DNA from: Aphelocoma coerulescens
Lineage: Eukaryota > Chordata > Aves > Passeriformes > Corvidae
Assembly: GCF_041296385.1 (NCBI RefSeq)
Contig: NW_027184062.1
Coordinates: 1,369,501 to 1,433,500, forward strand
DNA: 64,000 nucleotides
Direction: 5' to 3'
In this document: in pieces, positions 48,511-61,796 of the stretch
Layout of the letters: the number at the start of each line of letters is the position of its first letter
How positions within the stretch are numbered: the first letter of the stretch is position 1
The notes under the pieces: generated by a model
Database searches by the model: none
Told to the model about the DNA's origin: nothing
Seen by the model: the letters and a program-made list of their open reading frames with translations, nothing else
Position numbers and translations under genes: made by a program

Positions 48511-50728
48511 CCTACGGAAGTGTTGGGGTTCCTCCCCCCTGCCATGAGGTCATGGGAGAGGGGACCCTGGGGTAGAGGCATGGCCTGGGCACGGGGGGTC
48601 TCCCTGCTCCCTGCTCACATGTGCCCTAACCCTGTTCAGCACTGCTTATTTTGTGTTGCCCTGTGCGAGGAGGGCCCTGGTTGTGCTGTGATTGCTCAGT
48701 TCTTTGGCAGTGCCCCGCCCATGTGGCTGGAGAAGAAAGAGCTCTGCAACTTCTCTCAAGAATCGCTCCCTGTTTCTTTGCACGGGCCTCGCTGTCTATG
48801 GATGTTTCAGGAGACCCCACCGAAACACAGAAGGACTCTCAAATTATCCCAGCTTTCTCTGCACAGCGAGAGGTTTTAATATTTAGCATTGTTATCCTTT
48901 TCCTGTGTGTTTGTTAAAAAAATAGGTTTTATCTCTTTCACTTTCTTCCCAGGAAAGTTCTTTTTTCCAAAAACCTGGTGGGGGAGGGCTGGGTGTAACC
49001 TGCCTTCTATCAGAGGATATTTTCCTCCACATTTGTCCAAACCGGCACAGCCTGTCCTTTCCTGGGTCTCTGTTGCAGATGGAAGCTGCTGGTGCCATTG
49101 TCAGCTTGAAGCCCTCTTTTGATGCAAGCAGATGTTGCCAGGTGTGTTCAGCAGCTGTTGCTCAATGCTTATGCCAAGCTCTTGTGTTCCTCATGGAACC
49201 AAGGAGCCATTGTGACACTGCAGGGGCTGATGGCATCAAGGAGGCAATTGTGACAGTACAGAACCTCCTAGAAACAAGGCTCCATTGTGACACCGTGGGG
49301 AATCATGGAATCAAGGAGCCCATTGTGACACGGCTGCATGGAACCAATGGTCCATGGTTACACTGCGGATTCAAGAAGAGCACGGTGACACCACGCAACA
49401 TCACGGAACCATAGGTCCATTGTGACACAGCGGGGCCGCATGGAAACAAGGGGACCATTGTGGCAAAGCAGGGCCTAATGGAAGCCTGGAGAGCATTGTG
49501 ACATTGTGGGGAATCATGGAAACATGGAGAGCATTGTGACACTAATGAAACTCCTGGAACCAAGATGACCACTGGCACATAATGGAACCTCATGGAAGCA
49601 AGCCTCCACGATGGTTTTGGAGGGCCTCAGGGACCACAGGACCCATTGTGACACAGCAGGACCTGGTGGAACCAAGGAGCCTTTGTGATACTCCACATCC
49701 ACATGGAAGCCAGGGTGCACTGAGACACAGCGGGGCCTTGTTGGAACCAAAGACACCTCTGCAAAAAGCAGGCTAGCTCATAGAAGCAAGGAGTCCTTTG
49801 TTACAACATCAAACCTATGGAAGCAAGGGACCATTGTGACACTGCGGGGCCTCATGGAACCAATTGTCCATGATGACAGTGCGGATCAAAAGAGACCATG
49901 GTGACACTGCGGAACCTGATGGAACCAAGGAGCCATTGTGACACAGTGGGGCCTCATGGAATCAAGGAGACCATTGTGACCCAGGTGTTGCATGGGAAGG
50001 CAAGGAGCCATTGTGACACTTTGGGCTTCTTCCCTTGAGCTCTGCAGCTGGCTGTCCCAGCCCAGCGCACCATGTGCCACCTGCTCTCCTCAGGGCTCTG
50101 CCTGCACACAGCCCCAGGAGAAGTTTTCCTGTTTGCAAGGAAAGAATGGAAAAGCCGGAGCAGGTTTCCTAAACAACAAACCCCACTCAGGAGCCACATG
50201 CTCAGTACAGGCTGCCTGGAACGATGTCCCCTTTCTACAAGGGTCAGTGTGAGCAGGAATGAATGATCTCTGGGAGCAGAATTCTCGGAGTCTTTCCACT
50301 GAATTCTCTGTCCCTGTGTCTTGGGGTGACTTTATCATGTGTATCCCCTATTGCTGCTCTATGCCCAGAAGTGAACTTTGTGCATTTCTGTGCCTTTCAA
50401 CTGAGCCTGAGAGGGGGGAGAGGAAAAAAAACCGGACAAACTTCTCAGAGCGTTTGTTCAAGGACACACATACACACTCCTCTGCATCCTGCTTGCAGCA
50501 AGAGCAGAGGGAAGCAACTTTGTTTCTTTTTAGCCAGTTTTCAGCTCCTTTTCTCTGGGGGGAGATGGAGAGTTGAACTTTGTTTTCCTGGGACTTCGGG
50601 GTTTTTTTTTCCCTTCTTCTCTTCTTGACTCTTTCAACATCAGAGCACATTGGGAGAATTTTCTCCCGAGGTGGGGGCCCTGAATGTGGGCCCATGAGCC
50701 AGCTGCAAGGAGGAGGAGAGAGACTGCA
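48511..50728 (+). repeat. Unit 23 (2218 bp, HOR-2 fourth monomer, chimeric)
   Basis: Minisatellite block at 49185-50023. The left third has type D-like markers (TAGGTTTT, AAGCTCTTGTG) and the right half from 49547 matches unit 19. The middle keeps the 38 bp subrepeat and CTAATGAAAC, which type D lacks. Private to this type is CACTGCGG near 49362. Read as a recombinant monomer. Confidence 0.93.
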
Positions 50729-52944
50729 CCTACGGAAGTGTTGGGGTTCCTCCCCCCTGCCATGAGGTCATGGGAGAGGGGACCCTGGGGTAGAGGCATG
50801 GCCTGGGCACGGGGTCTCCCTGCTCCCTGCTCACATGTGCCCTAATCCTGTTCAGCACTGCTTATTTTGTGTTGCCCTGTGCGAGGAGGGCCCTGGTTGT
50901 GCTGTGATTGCTCAGTTCTTTGGCAGTGCCCCGCCCATGTGGCTGGAGAAGAAAGAGCTCTGCAACTTCTCTCAAGAATCGCTCCCTGTTTCTTTGCACG
51001 GGCCTCGCTGTCTATGGATGTTTCAGGAGACCCCACCGAAACACGGAAGGACTCTCAAATTATCCCAGCTTTCTCTGCACAGCGAGAGGTTTTAATATTT
51101 AGCATTGTTATCCTTTTCCTGTGTGTTTGTTAAAAAAGTAGTTTTTATCTCTTTCACTTTCTTCCCAGGAAAATTCTTTTTTCCCGAAGCTGGTGGGGGA
51201 GGGCTGGGTGTAACCTGCCTTCTATCAGAGGATATTTTCCTCCACATTTGTCCAAACCGGCACAGCCTGTCCTTTCCCTGGGTGTCTGTTGCAGATGGAA
51301 GCTGCTGGTGCCATTGTCAGCTTGAAGCCCTCTTTTGATGCAAGCAGATGTTGCCAGGTGTGTTCAGCAGCTGTTGCTCAATGCTTATGCCAAGCTATTG
51401 TGTTCCTCATGGAACCAAGGAGCCATTGTGACACTGCAGGGGCTGATGGCATCAAGGAGGCAATTGTGACAGTACAGAACCTCCTAGAAACAAGGCTCCA
51501 TTGTGACACCGTGGGGAATCATGGAATCAAGGAGCCCATTGTGACACGGCTGCATGGAACCAATGGTCCATGGTTACACGGCGGATTCAAGAAGAGCACG
51601 GTGACACCACGCAACATCACGGAATCATAGGTCCATTGTGACACAGCGGGGCCTCATGGAAACAAGGGGACCATTGTGGCAAAGCAGGGCCTAATGGAAG
51701 CATGGAGAGCATTGTGACATTGTGGGGAATCATGGAAACATGGAGAGCATTGTGACACTAAGGAAACTCCTGGAACCAAGATGACCACTGGCACATAATG
51801 GAACCTCATGGAAGCAAGCATCCATGATGACTTTGGAGGGCCTCAGGGACCACAGGACCCATTGTGACACAGCAGGACCTGGTGGAACCAAGGAGCCTTT
51901 GTGATACTCCAGATCCACATGGAAGCCAGGGTGCACTGAGACACAGCGGGGCCTTGTTGGAACCAAAGACACCTCTGCAAAAAGCAGGCTAGCTCATAGA
52001 AGCAAGGAGTCCATTGTTACAACGTAAAAGCTATGCAACCAAGGGACCATTGTGACACTGCGGGGCCTCATGGAACCAATTGTCCATGATGACAGTGCGG
52101 ATCAAAGGAGACCATGGTGACACTGCGGAACCTGATGGAACCAAGGAGCCATTGTGACACAGTGGGGCCTCATGGAATCAAGGAGACCATTGTGACCCAG
52201 GTGTTGCATGGGAAGGCAAGGAGCCATTGTGACACTTTGGGCTTCTTCCCTTGAGCTCTGCAGCTGGCTGTCCCAGCCCAGCGCACCATGTGCCACCTGC
52301 TCTCCTCAGGGCTCTGCCTGCACACAGCCCCAGGAGAAGTTTTCCTGTTTGCAAGGAAAGAATGGAAAAGCCGGAGCAGGTTTCCTAAACAACAAACCCC
52401 ACTCAGGAGCCACATGCTCAGTACAGGCTGCCTGGAACGATGTCCCCTTTCTACAAGGGTCAGTGTGAGCAGGAATGAATGATCTCTGGGAGCAGAATTC
52501 TCGGAGTCTTTCCACTGAATTCTCTGTCCCTGTGTCTTGGGGTGACTTTATCATGTGTATCCCCCTATTGCTGCTCTATGCCCAGAAGTGAACTTTGTGC
52601 ATTTCTGTGCCTTTCAACTGAGCCTGAGAGGGGGGAGAGGAAAAAAAGCCAGACAAACTTCTCAGAGCGTTTGTTCAAGGACACACATACACACTCCTCT
52701 GCATCCTGCTTGCAGCAAGAGCAGAGGAAGCAACTTTGTTTCTTTTTAGCCAGTTTTCAGCTCCTTTTCTCTGGAGGGAGATGGAGAGTTGAACTTTGTT
52801 TTCCTGGGACTTCGGGGGTTTTTTTTCCCTTCTTCTCTTCTTGACTCTTTCAACATCAGAGCACATTGGGAGAATTTTCTCCCGAGGTGGGGGCCCTGAA
52901 TGTGGGCCCATGAGCCAGCTGCAAGGAGGAGGAGAGAGACTGCA
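50729..52944 (+). repeat. Unit 24 (2216 bp, HOR-2 first monomer)
   Basis: Minisatellite block at 51401-52239. Matches unit 20 at an offset of 8857, including CACGGAATCA near 51618 and GGAAGCATGGAGAGC with the subrepeat retained. Confidence 0.95.
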
Positions 52945-55155
52945 CCTACGGAAGTGTTGGGGTTCCTCCCCCCTGCCATGAGGTCATGGGAGAGGGGACC
53001 CTGGGGTAGAGGCATGGCCTGGGCACGGGGTCTCCCTGCTCCCTGCTCACATGTGCCCTAATCCTGTTCAGCACTGCTTATTTTGTGTTGCCCTGTGCGA
53101 GGAGGGCCCTGGTTGTGCTGTGATTGCTCAGTTCTTTGGCAGTGCCCCGCCCATGTGGCTGGAGAAGAAAGAGCTCTGCAACTTCTCTCAAGAATCGCTC
53201 CCTGTTTCTTTGCACGGGCCTCGCTGTCTATGGATGTTTCAGGAGACCCCACCGAAACACGGAAGGACTCTCAAATTATCCCAGCTTTCTCTGCACAGCG
53301 AGAGGTTTTAATATTTAGCATTGTTATCCTTTTCCTGTGTGTTTGTTAAAAAAGTAGTTTTTATCTCTTTCACTTTCTTCCCAGGAAAGTTCTTTTTTCC
53401 AAAAACCTGGTGGGGGAGGGCTGGGTGTAACCTGCCTTCTATCAGAGGATATTTTCCTCCACATTTGTCCAAACCGGCACAGCCTGTCCTTTCCTGGGTC
53501 TCTGTTGCAGATGGAAGCTGCTGGTGCCATTGTCAGCTTGAAGCACTCTTTTGATGCAAGCAGATGTTGCCAGGTGTGTTCAGCAGCTGTTGCTCAATGC
53601 TTATGCCAAGCTATTGTGTTCCTCATGGAACCAAGGAGCCATTGTGACACTGCAGGGGCTGATGGCATCAAGGAGGCAATTGTGACAGTACAGAACCTCC
53701 TAGAAACAAGGCTCCATTGTGACACCGTGGGGAATCATGGAATCAAGGAGCCCATTGTGACACGGCTGCATGGAACCAATGGTCCATGGTTACACGGCGG
53801 ATTCAAGAAGAGCACGGTGACACCACGCAACATCATGGAACCGTACGTCCATTGTGACACAGCAAGGCCGCATGGAAACAAGGGGACCATTGTGGCAAAG
53901 CAGGGCCTAATGGAAGCCTGGAGAGCATTGTGACATTGTGGGGAATCATGGAAACATGGAGAGCATTGTGACACTAAGGAAACTCCTGGAACCAAGATGA
54001 CCACTGGCACATAATGGAACCTCATGGAAGCAAGCATCCATGATGACTTTGGAGGGCCTCAGGGACCACAGGACCCATTGTGACACAGCAGGACCTGGTG
54101 GAACCAAGGAGCCTTTGTGATACTCCAGATCCACATGGAAGCCAGGGTGCACTGAGACACAGTGGGGCCTTGTTGGAACCAAAGACACCTCTGCAAAAAG
54201 CAGGCTAGCTCATAGAAGCAAGGAGTCCTTTGTTACAACATCAAACCTATGGAAGCAAGGGACCATTGTGACACTGCGGGGCCTCATGGAACCAATTGTC
54301 CATGATGACAGTGCGGATCAAAGGAGACCATGGTGACACTGCAGAACCTGATGGAACCAAGGAGCCATTGTGACACAGTGGGGCCTCATGGAATCAAGGA
54401 GACCATTGTGACCCAGGTGTTGCATGGGAAGGCAAGGAGCCATTGTGACACTTTGGGCTTCTTCCCTTGAGCTCTGCAGCTGGCTGTCCCAGCCCAGCGC
54501 ACCATGTGCCACCTGCTCTCCTCAGGGCTCTGCCTGCACACAGCCCCAGGAGAAGTTTTCCTGTTTGCAAGGAAAGAATGGAAAAGCCGGAGCAGGTTTC
54601 CTAAACAACAAACCCCACTCAGGAGCCACATGCTCAGTACAGGCTGCCTGGAACGATGTCCCCTTTCTACAAGGGTCAGTGTGAGCAGGAATGATCTCTG
54701 GGAGCAGAATTCTCGGAGTCTTTCCACTGAATTCTCTGTCCCTGTGTCTTGGGGTGACTTTATCATGTGTATCCCCTATTGCTGCTCTATGCCCAGAAGT
54801 GAACTTTGTGCATTTCTGTGCCTTTCAACTGAGCCTGAGAGGGGGGAGAGGAAAAAAAGCCAGACAAACTTCTCAGAGCGTTTGTTCAAGGACACACATA
54901 CACACTCCTCTGCATCCTGCTTGCAGCAAGAGCAGAGGAAGCAACTTGGTTTCTTTTTAGCCAGTTTTCAGCTCCTTTTCTCTGGAGGGAGATGGAGAGT
55001 TGAACTTTGTTTTCCTGGGACTTCGGGGGTTTTTTTTCCCTTCTTCTCTTCTTGACTCTTTCAACATCAGAGCACATTGGGAGAATTTTCTCCCGAGGTG
55101 GGGGCCCTGAATGTGGGCCCATGAGCCAGCTGCAAGGAGGAGGAGAGAGACTGCA
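52945..55155 (+). repeat. Unit 25 (2211 bp, HOR-2 second monomer)
   Basis: Minisatellite block at 53617-54455. Matches unit 21 at an offset of 8857 (GAAGCACTC, CCGTACGTCC, CTGCAGAACC). Confidence 0.95.
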
Positions 55156-57367
55156 CCTACGGAAGTGTTGGGGTTCCTCCCCCCTGCCATGAGGTCATGG
55201 GAGAGGGGACCCTGGGGTAGAGGCATGGCCTGGGCACGGGGTCTCCCTGCTCCCTGCTCACATGTGCCCTAATCCTGTTCAGCACTGCTTATTTTGTGTT
55301 GCCCTGTGCCAGGAGGGCCCTGGTTGTGCTGTGATTGCTCAGTTCTTTGGCAGTGCCCCGCCCATGTGGCTGGAGAAGAAAGAGCTCTGCAACTTCTCTC
55401 AAGAATCGCTCCCTGTTTCTTTGCACGGGCCTCGCTGTCTATGGATGTTTCAGGAGACCCCACCGAAACACGGAAGGACTCTCAAATTATCCCAGCTTTC
55501 TCTGCACAGCGAGAGGTTTTAATATTTAGCATTGTTATCCTTTTCCTGTGTGTTTGTTAAAAAAGTAGTTTTTATCTCTTTCACTTTCTTCCCAGGAAAG
55601 TTCTTTTTTCCAAAAACCTGGTGGGGGAGGGCTGGGTGTAACCTGCCTTCTATCAGAGGATATTTTCCTCCACATTTGTCCAAACCGGCACAGCCTGTCC
55701 TTTCCTGGGTCTCTGTTGCAGATGGAAGCTGCTGGTGCCATTGTCAGCTTGAAGCACTCTTTTGATGCAAGCAGATGTTGCCAGGTGTGTTCAGCAGCTG
55801 TTGCTCAATGCTTATGCCAAGCTATTGTGTTCCTCATGGAACCAAGGAGCCATTGTGACACTGCAGGGGCTGATGGCATCAAGGAGGCAATTGTGACAGT
55901 ACAGAACCTCCTAGAAACAAGGCTCCATTGTGACACCGTGGGGAATCATGGAATCAAGGAGCCCATTGTGACACGGCTGCATGGAACCAATGGTCCATGG
56001 TTACACGGCGGATTCAAGAAGAGCACGGTGACACCACGCAACATCATGGAACCATAGGTCCATTGTGACACAGCAAGGCCGCATGGAAACAAGGGGACCA
56101 TTGTGGCAAAGCAGGGCCTAATGGAAGCCTGGAGAGCATTGTGACATTGTGGGGAATCATGGAAACATGGAGAGCATTGTGACACTAAGGAAACTCCTGG
56201 AACCAAGATGACCACTGGCACATAATGGAACCTCATGGAAGCAAGCATCCATGATGACTTTGGAGGGCCTCAGGGACCACAGGACCCATTGTGACACAGC
56301 AGGACCTGGTGGAACCAAGGAGCCTTTGTGATACTCCACATCCACATGGAAGCCAGGGTGCACTGAGACACAGTGGGGCCTTGTTGGAACCAAAGACACC
56401 TCTGCAAAAAGCAGGCTAGCTCATAGAAGCAAGGAGTCCTTTGTTACAACATCAAACCTATGGAAGCAAGGGACCATTGTGACACTGCGGGGCCTCATGG
56501 AACCAATTGTCCATGATGACAGTGCGGATCAAAGGAGACCATGGTGACACTGCAGAACCTGATGGAACCAAGGAGCCATTGTGACACAGTGGGGCCTCAT
56601 GGAATCAAGGAGACCATTGTGACCCAGGTGTTGCATGGGAAGGCAAGGAGCCATTGTGACACTTTGGGCTTCTTCCCTTGAGCTCTGCAGCTGGCTGTCC
56701 CAGCCCAGCGCACCATGTGCCACCTGCTCTCCTCAGGGCTCTGCCTGCACACAGCCCCAGGAGAAGTTTTCCTGTTTGCAAGGAAAGAATGGAAAAGCCG
56801 GAGCAGGTTTCCTAAACAACAAACCCCACTCAGGAGCCACATGCTCAGTACAGGCTGCCTGGAACGATGTCCCCTTTCTACAAGGGTCAGTGTGAGCAGG
56901 AATGATCTCTGGGAGCAGAATTCTCAGAGTCTTTCCACTGAATTCTCTGTCCCTGTGTCTTGGGGTGACTTTATCATGTGTATCCCCTATTGCTGCTCTA
57001 TGCCCAGAAGTGAACTTTGTGCATTTCTGTGCCTTTCAACTGAGCCTGAGAGGGGGGAGAGGAAAAAAAAACGGACAAACTTCTCAGAGCGTTTGTTCAA
57101 GGACACACATACACACTCCTCTGCATCCTGCTTGCAGCAAGAGCAGAGGGAAGCAACTTTGTTTCTTTTTAGCCAGTTTTCAGCTCCTTTTCTCTGGGGG
57201 GAGATGGAGAGTTGAACTTTGTTTTCCTGGGACTTCGGGGGTTTTTTTTCCCTTCTTCTCTTCTTGACTCTTTCAACATCAGAGCACATTGGGAGAATTT
57301 TCTCCTGAGGTGGGGGCCCTGAATGTGGGCCCATGAGCCAGCTGCAAGGAGGAGGAGAGAGACTGCA
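55156..57367 (+). repeat. Unit 26 (2212 bp, HOR-2 third monomer)
   Basis: Minisatellite block at 55828-56666. Matches unit 22 except for T at 57306, which breaks one arm of the GGGAGAA/TTCTCCC palindrome. Confidence 0.95.
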
Positions 57368-59579
57368 CCTACGGAAGTGTTGGGGTTCCTCCCCCCTGCC
57401 ATGAGGTCATGGGAGAGGGGACCCTGGGGTAGAGGCATGGCCTGGGCACGGGGGGTCTCCCTGCTCCCTGCTCACATGTGCCCTAACCCTGTTCAGCACT
57501 GCTTATTTTGTGTTGCCCTGTGCGAGGAGGGCCCTGGTTGTGCTGTGATTGCTCAGTTCTTTGGCAGTGCCCCGCCCATGTGGCTGGAGAAGAAAGAGCT
57601 CTGCAACTTCTCTCAAGAATCGCTCCCTGTTTCTTTGCACGGGCCTCGCTGTCTATGGATGTTTCAGGAGACCCCACCGAAACACAGAAGGACTCTCAAA
57701 TTATCCCAGCTTTCTCTGCACAGCGAGAGGTTTTAATATTTAGCATTGTTATCCTTTTCCTGTGTGTTTGTTAAAAAAATAGGTTTTATCTCTTTCACTT
57801 TCTTCCCAGGAAAGTTCTTTTTTCCAAAAACCTGGTGGGGGAGGGCTGGGTGTAACCTGCCTTCTATCAGAGGATATTTTCCTCCACATTTGTCCAAACC
57901 GGCACAGCCTGTCCTTTCCTGGGTCTCTGTTGCAGATGGAAGCTGCTGGTGCCATTGTCAGCTTGAAGCCCTCTTTTGATGCAAGCAGATGTTGCCAGGT
58001 GTGTTCAGCAGCTGTTGCTCAATGCTTATGCCAAGCTCTTGTGTTCCTCATGGAACCAAGGAGCCATTGTGACACTGCAGGGGCTGATGGCATCAAGGAG
58101 GCAATTGTGACAGTACAGAACCTCCTAGAAACAAGGCTCCATTGTGACACCGTGGGGAATCATGGAATCAAGGAGCCCATTGTGACACGGCTGCATGGAA
58201 CCAATGGTCCATGGTTACACTGCGGATTCAAGAAGAGCACGGTGACACCACGCAACATCATGGAACCATAGGTCCATTGTGACACAGCGGGGCCGCATGG
58301 AAACAAGGGGACCATTGTGGCAAAGCAGGGCCTAATGGAAGCCTGGAGAGCATTGTGACATTGTGGGGAATCATGGAAACATGGAGAGCATTGTGACACT
58401 AAGGAAACTCCTGGAACCAAGATGACCACTGGCACATAATGGAACCTCATGGAAGCAAGCATCCATGATGACTTTGGAAGGCCTCAGGGACCACAGGACC
58501 CATTGTGACACAGCAGGACCTGGTGGAACCAAGGAGCCTTTGTGATACTCCACATCCACATGGAAGCCAGGGTGCACTGAGACACAGTGGGGCCTTGTTG
58601 GAACCAAAGACACCTCTGCAAAAAGCAGGCTAGCTCATAGAAGCAAGGAGTCCTTTGTTACAACGTAAAAGCTATGGAACCAAGGGACCATTGTGACACT
58701 GCGGGGCCTCATGGAACCAATTGTCCATGATGACAGTGCGGATCAAAGGAGACCATGGTGACACTGCGGAAGCTGATGGAACCAAGGAGCCATTGTGACA
58801 CAGTGGGGCCTCATGGAATCAAGGAGACCATTGTGACCCAGGTGTTGCATGGGAAGGCAAGGAGCCATTGTGACACTTTGGGCTTCTTCCCTTGAGCTCT
58901 GCAGCTGGCTGTCCCAGCCCAGCGCACCATGTGCCACCTGCTCACTTCAGGGCTCTGCCTGCACACAGCCCCAGGAGAAGTTTTCCTGTTTGCAAGGAAA
59001 GAATGGAAAAGCCGGAGCAGGTTTCCTAAACAACAAACCCCACTCAGGAGCCACATGCTCAGTACAGGCTGCCGGGAACGATGTCCCCTTTCTACAAGGG
59101 TCAGTGTGAGCAGGAATGATCTCTGGGAGCAGAATTCTCGGAGTCTTTCCACTGAATTCTCTCTCCCTGTGTCTTGGGGTGACTTTATTGTGTGTATCCC
59201 CTATTGCTGCTCTATGCCCAGAAGTGAACTTTGTGCGTTTCTGTGCCTTTCAACTGAGCCTGAGAGGGGGGAGAGGAAAAAAACCGGACAAACTTCTCAG
59301 AGCGTTTGTTCAAGGACACACATACACACTCCTCTGCATCCTGCTTGCAGCAAGAGCAGAGGAAGCAACTTTGTTTCTTTTTAGCCAGTTTTCAGCTCCT
59401 TTTCTCTGGGGGGAGATGGAGAGTTGAACTTTGTTTTCCTGGGACTTCGGGGGTTTTTTTTCCCTTCTTCTCTTCTTGACTCTTTCAACATCAGACCACA
59501 TTGGGAGAATTTTCTCCTGAGGTGGGGGCCCTGAATGTGGGCCCATGAGCCAGCTGCAAGGAGGAGGAGAGAGACTGCA
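57368..59579 (+). repeat. Unit 27 (2212 bp, end of HOR-2)
   Basis: Minisatellite block at 58042-58880. Matches unit 23 to 58260, then switches to a different type with many private variants: TTGGAAGGCC near 58474, GGAAGCTGATGG near 58768, CTCACTTCAGG near 58941, TTTGTGCGTTTC near 59230. TTTATTGTG and CAGACCAC are shared with unit 4. Confidence 0.94.
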
Positions 59580-61796
59580 CCTACGGAAGTGTTGGGGTTC
59601 CTCCCCCCTGCCATGAGGTCATGGGAGAGGGGACCCTGGGGTAGAGGCATGGCCTGGGCACGGGGTCTCCCTGCTCCCTGCTCACATGTGCCCTAATCCT
59701 GTTCAGCACTGCTTATTTTGTGTTGCCCTGTGCCAGGAGGGCCCTGGTTGTGCTGTGATTGCTCAGTTCTTTGGCAGTGCCCCGCCCATGTGGCTGGAGA
59801 AGAAAGAGCTCTGAAACTTCTCTCAAGAATCGCTCCCTGTTTCTTTGCACGGGCCTCGCTGTCTATGGATGTTTCAGGAGACCCCACCGAAACACAGAAG
59901 GACTCTCAAATTATCCCAGCTTTCTCTGCACAGCGAGAGGTTTTAATATTTAGCATTGTTATCCTTTTCCTGTGTGTTTGTTAAAAAAGTAGTTTTTATC
60001 TCTTTCACTTTCTTCCCAGGAAAATTCTTTTTTCCCGAAGCTGGTGGGGGAGGGCTGGGTGTAACCTGCCTTCTATCAGAGGATATTTTCCTCCACATTT
60101 GTCCAAACCGGCACAGCCTGTCCTTTCCTGGGTCTCTGTTGCAGATGGAAGCTGCTGGTGCCATTGTCAGCTTGAAGCCCTCTTTTGATGCAAGCAGATG
60201 TTGCCAGGTGTGTTCAGCAGCTGTTGCTCAATGCTTATGCCAAGCTATTGTGTTCCTCATGGAACCAAGGAGCCATTGTGACACTGCAGGGGCTGATGGC
60301 ATCAAGGAGGCAATTGTGACAGTACAGAACCTCCTAGAAACAAGGCTCCATTGTGACACCGTGGGGAATCATGGAATCAAGGAGCCCATTGTGACACGGC
60401 TGCATGGAACCAATGGTCCATGGTTACACGGCGGATTCAAGAAGAGCACGGTGACACCACGCAACATCATGGAACCGTACGTCCATTGTGACACAGCAAG
60501 GCCGCATGGAAACAAGGGGACCATTGTGGCAAAGCAGGGCCTAATGGAAGCCTGGAGAGCATTGTGACATTGTGGGGAATCATGGAAACATGGAGAGCAT
60601 TGTGACACTAAGGAAACTCCTGGAACCAAGATGACCACTGGCACATAATGGAACCTCATGGAAGCAAGCATCCATGATGACTTTGGAGGGCCTCAGGGAC
60701 CACAGGACCCATTGTGACACAGCAGGACCTGGTGGAACCAAGGAGCCTTTGTGATACTCCAGATCCACATGGAAGCCAGGGTGCACTGAGACACAGTGGG
60801 GCCTTGTTGGAACCAAAGACACCTCTGCAAAAAGCAGGCTAGCTCATAGAAGCAAGGAGTCCTTTGTTACAACATCAAACCTATGGAAGCAAGGGACCAT
60901 TGTGACACTGCGGGGCCTCATGGAACCAATTGTCCATGATGACAGTGCGGATCAAAAGAGACCATGGTGACACTGCGGAACCTGATGGAACCAAGGAGCC
61001 ATTGTGACACAGTGGGGCCTCATGGAATCAAGGAGACCATTGTGACCCAGGTGTTGCATGGGAAGGCAAGGAGCCATTGTGACACTTTGGGCTTCTTCCC
61101 TTGAGCTCTGCAGCTGGCTGTCCCAGCCCAGCGCACCATGTGCCACCTGCTCTCCTCAGGGCTCTGCCTGCACACAGCCCCAGGAGAAGTTTTCCTGTTT
61201 GCAAGGAAAGAATGGAAAAGCCGGAGAAGGTTTCCTAAACAACAAACCCCACTCAGGAGCCACATGCTCAGTACAGGCTGCCGGGAACGATGTCCCCTTT
61301 CTACAAGGGTCAGTGTGAGCAGGAATGAATGATCTCTGGGAGCAGAATTCTCGGAGTCTTTCCACTGAATTCTCTGTCCCTGTGTCTTGGGGTGACTTTA
61401 TCATGTGTATCCCCCTATTGCTGCTCTATGCCCAGAAGTGAACTTTGTGCATTTCTGTGCCTTTCAACTGAGCCTGAGAGGGGGGAGAGGAAAAAAAAGC
61501 CAGACAAACTTCTCAGAGCGTTTGTTCAAGGACACACATACACACTCCTCTGCATCCTGCTTGCAGCAAGAGCAGAGGAAGCAACTTTGTTTCTTTTTAG
61601 CCAGTTTTCAGCTCCTTTTCTCTGGAGGGAGATGGAGAGTTGAACTTTGTTTTCCTGGGACTTTGGGGGTTTTTTTTTCCCTTCTTCTCTTCTTGACTCT
61701 TTCAACATCAGAGCACATTGGGAGAATTTTCTCCCGAGGTGGGGGCCCTGAATGTGGGCCCATGAGCCAGCTGCAAGGAGGAGGAGAGAGACTGCA
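59580..61796 (+). repeat. Unit 28 (2217 bp)
   Basis: Minisatellite block at 60251-61089. Reverts to the CTCTGAAAC state near 59812, otherwise seen only in units 1-6. It combines the CCCGAAGCTGG type with the CCTGGGTCTCTG form near 60128. In other units this form goes with AAAAACCTGG. CCGGAGAAGG near 61220 is shared only with unit 29. Confidence 0.95.

Larger units (their letters stand above)
40690..49546 (+). repeat. HOR-2 copy 1 (8857 bp, four units)
   Basis: First copy of a second higher-order repeat. It is matched to the next copy at an offset of 8857, with unit spacings 2216, 2211, 2214 and 2216 (measured at a landmark about 378 bp into the unit). The left limit is set by 40689 (G) versus 49546 (T) in CTAAGGAAAC/CTAATGAAAC. 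Just left of that, one side lacks the 38 bp subrepeat. Its first 2078 bp also belong to HOR-1, so the two zones overlap at 40690-42767. Confidence 0.9.
49547..58260 (+). repeat. HOR-2 copy 2 (8714 of 8857 bp)
   Basis: Second, nearly complete copy of HOR-2. It shares with copy 1 the variants CACGGAATCA (51618 region), GAAGCACTC in two consecutive units, CTGCAGAACC in two units, and CACTGCGG near 58220. One substitution was seen, C at 48449 against T at 57306. The match ends at 58261 (T, against C at 49404). Confidence 0.9.

Noticed and set aside
59956..60567. Open frame of 203 codons, repeated at 62173-62784
   Set aside because: It fuses two shorter frames because units 28-29 have the CCTGGGTCTCTG form with CCCGAAG. 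The second half is translated minisatellite of low complexity, and overlapping frames are open on the other strand too.
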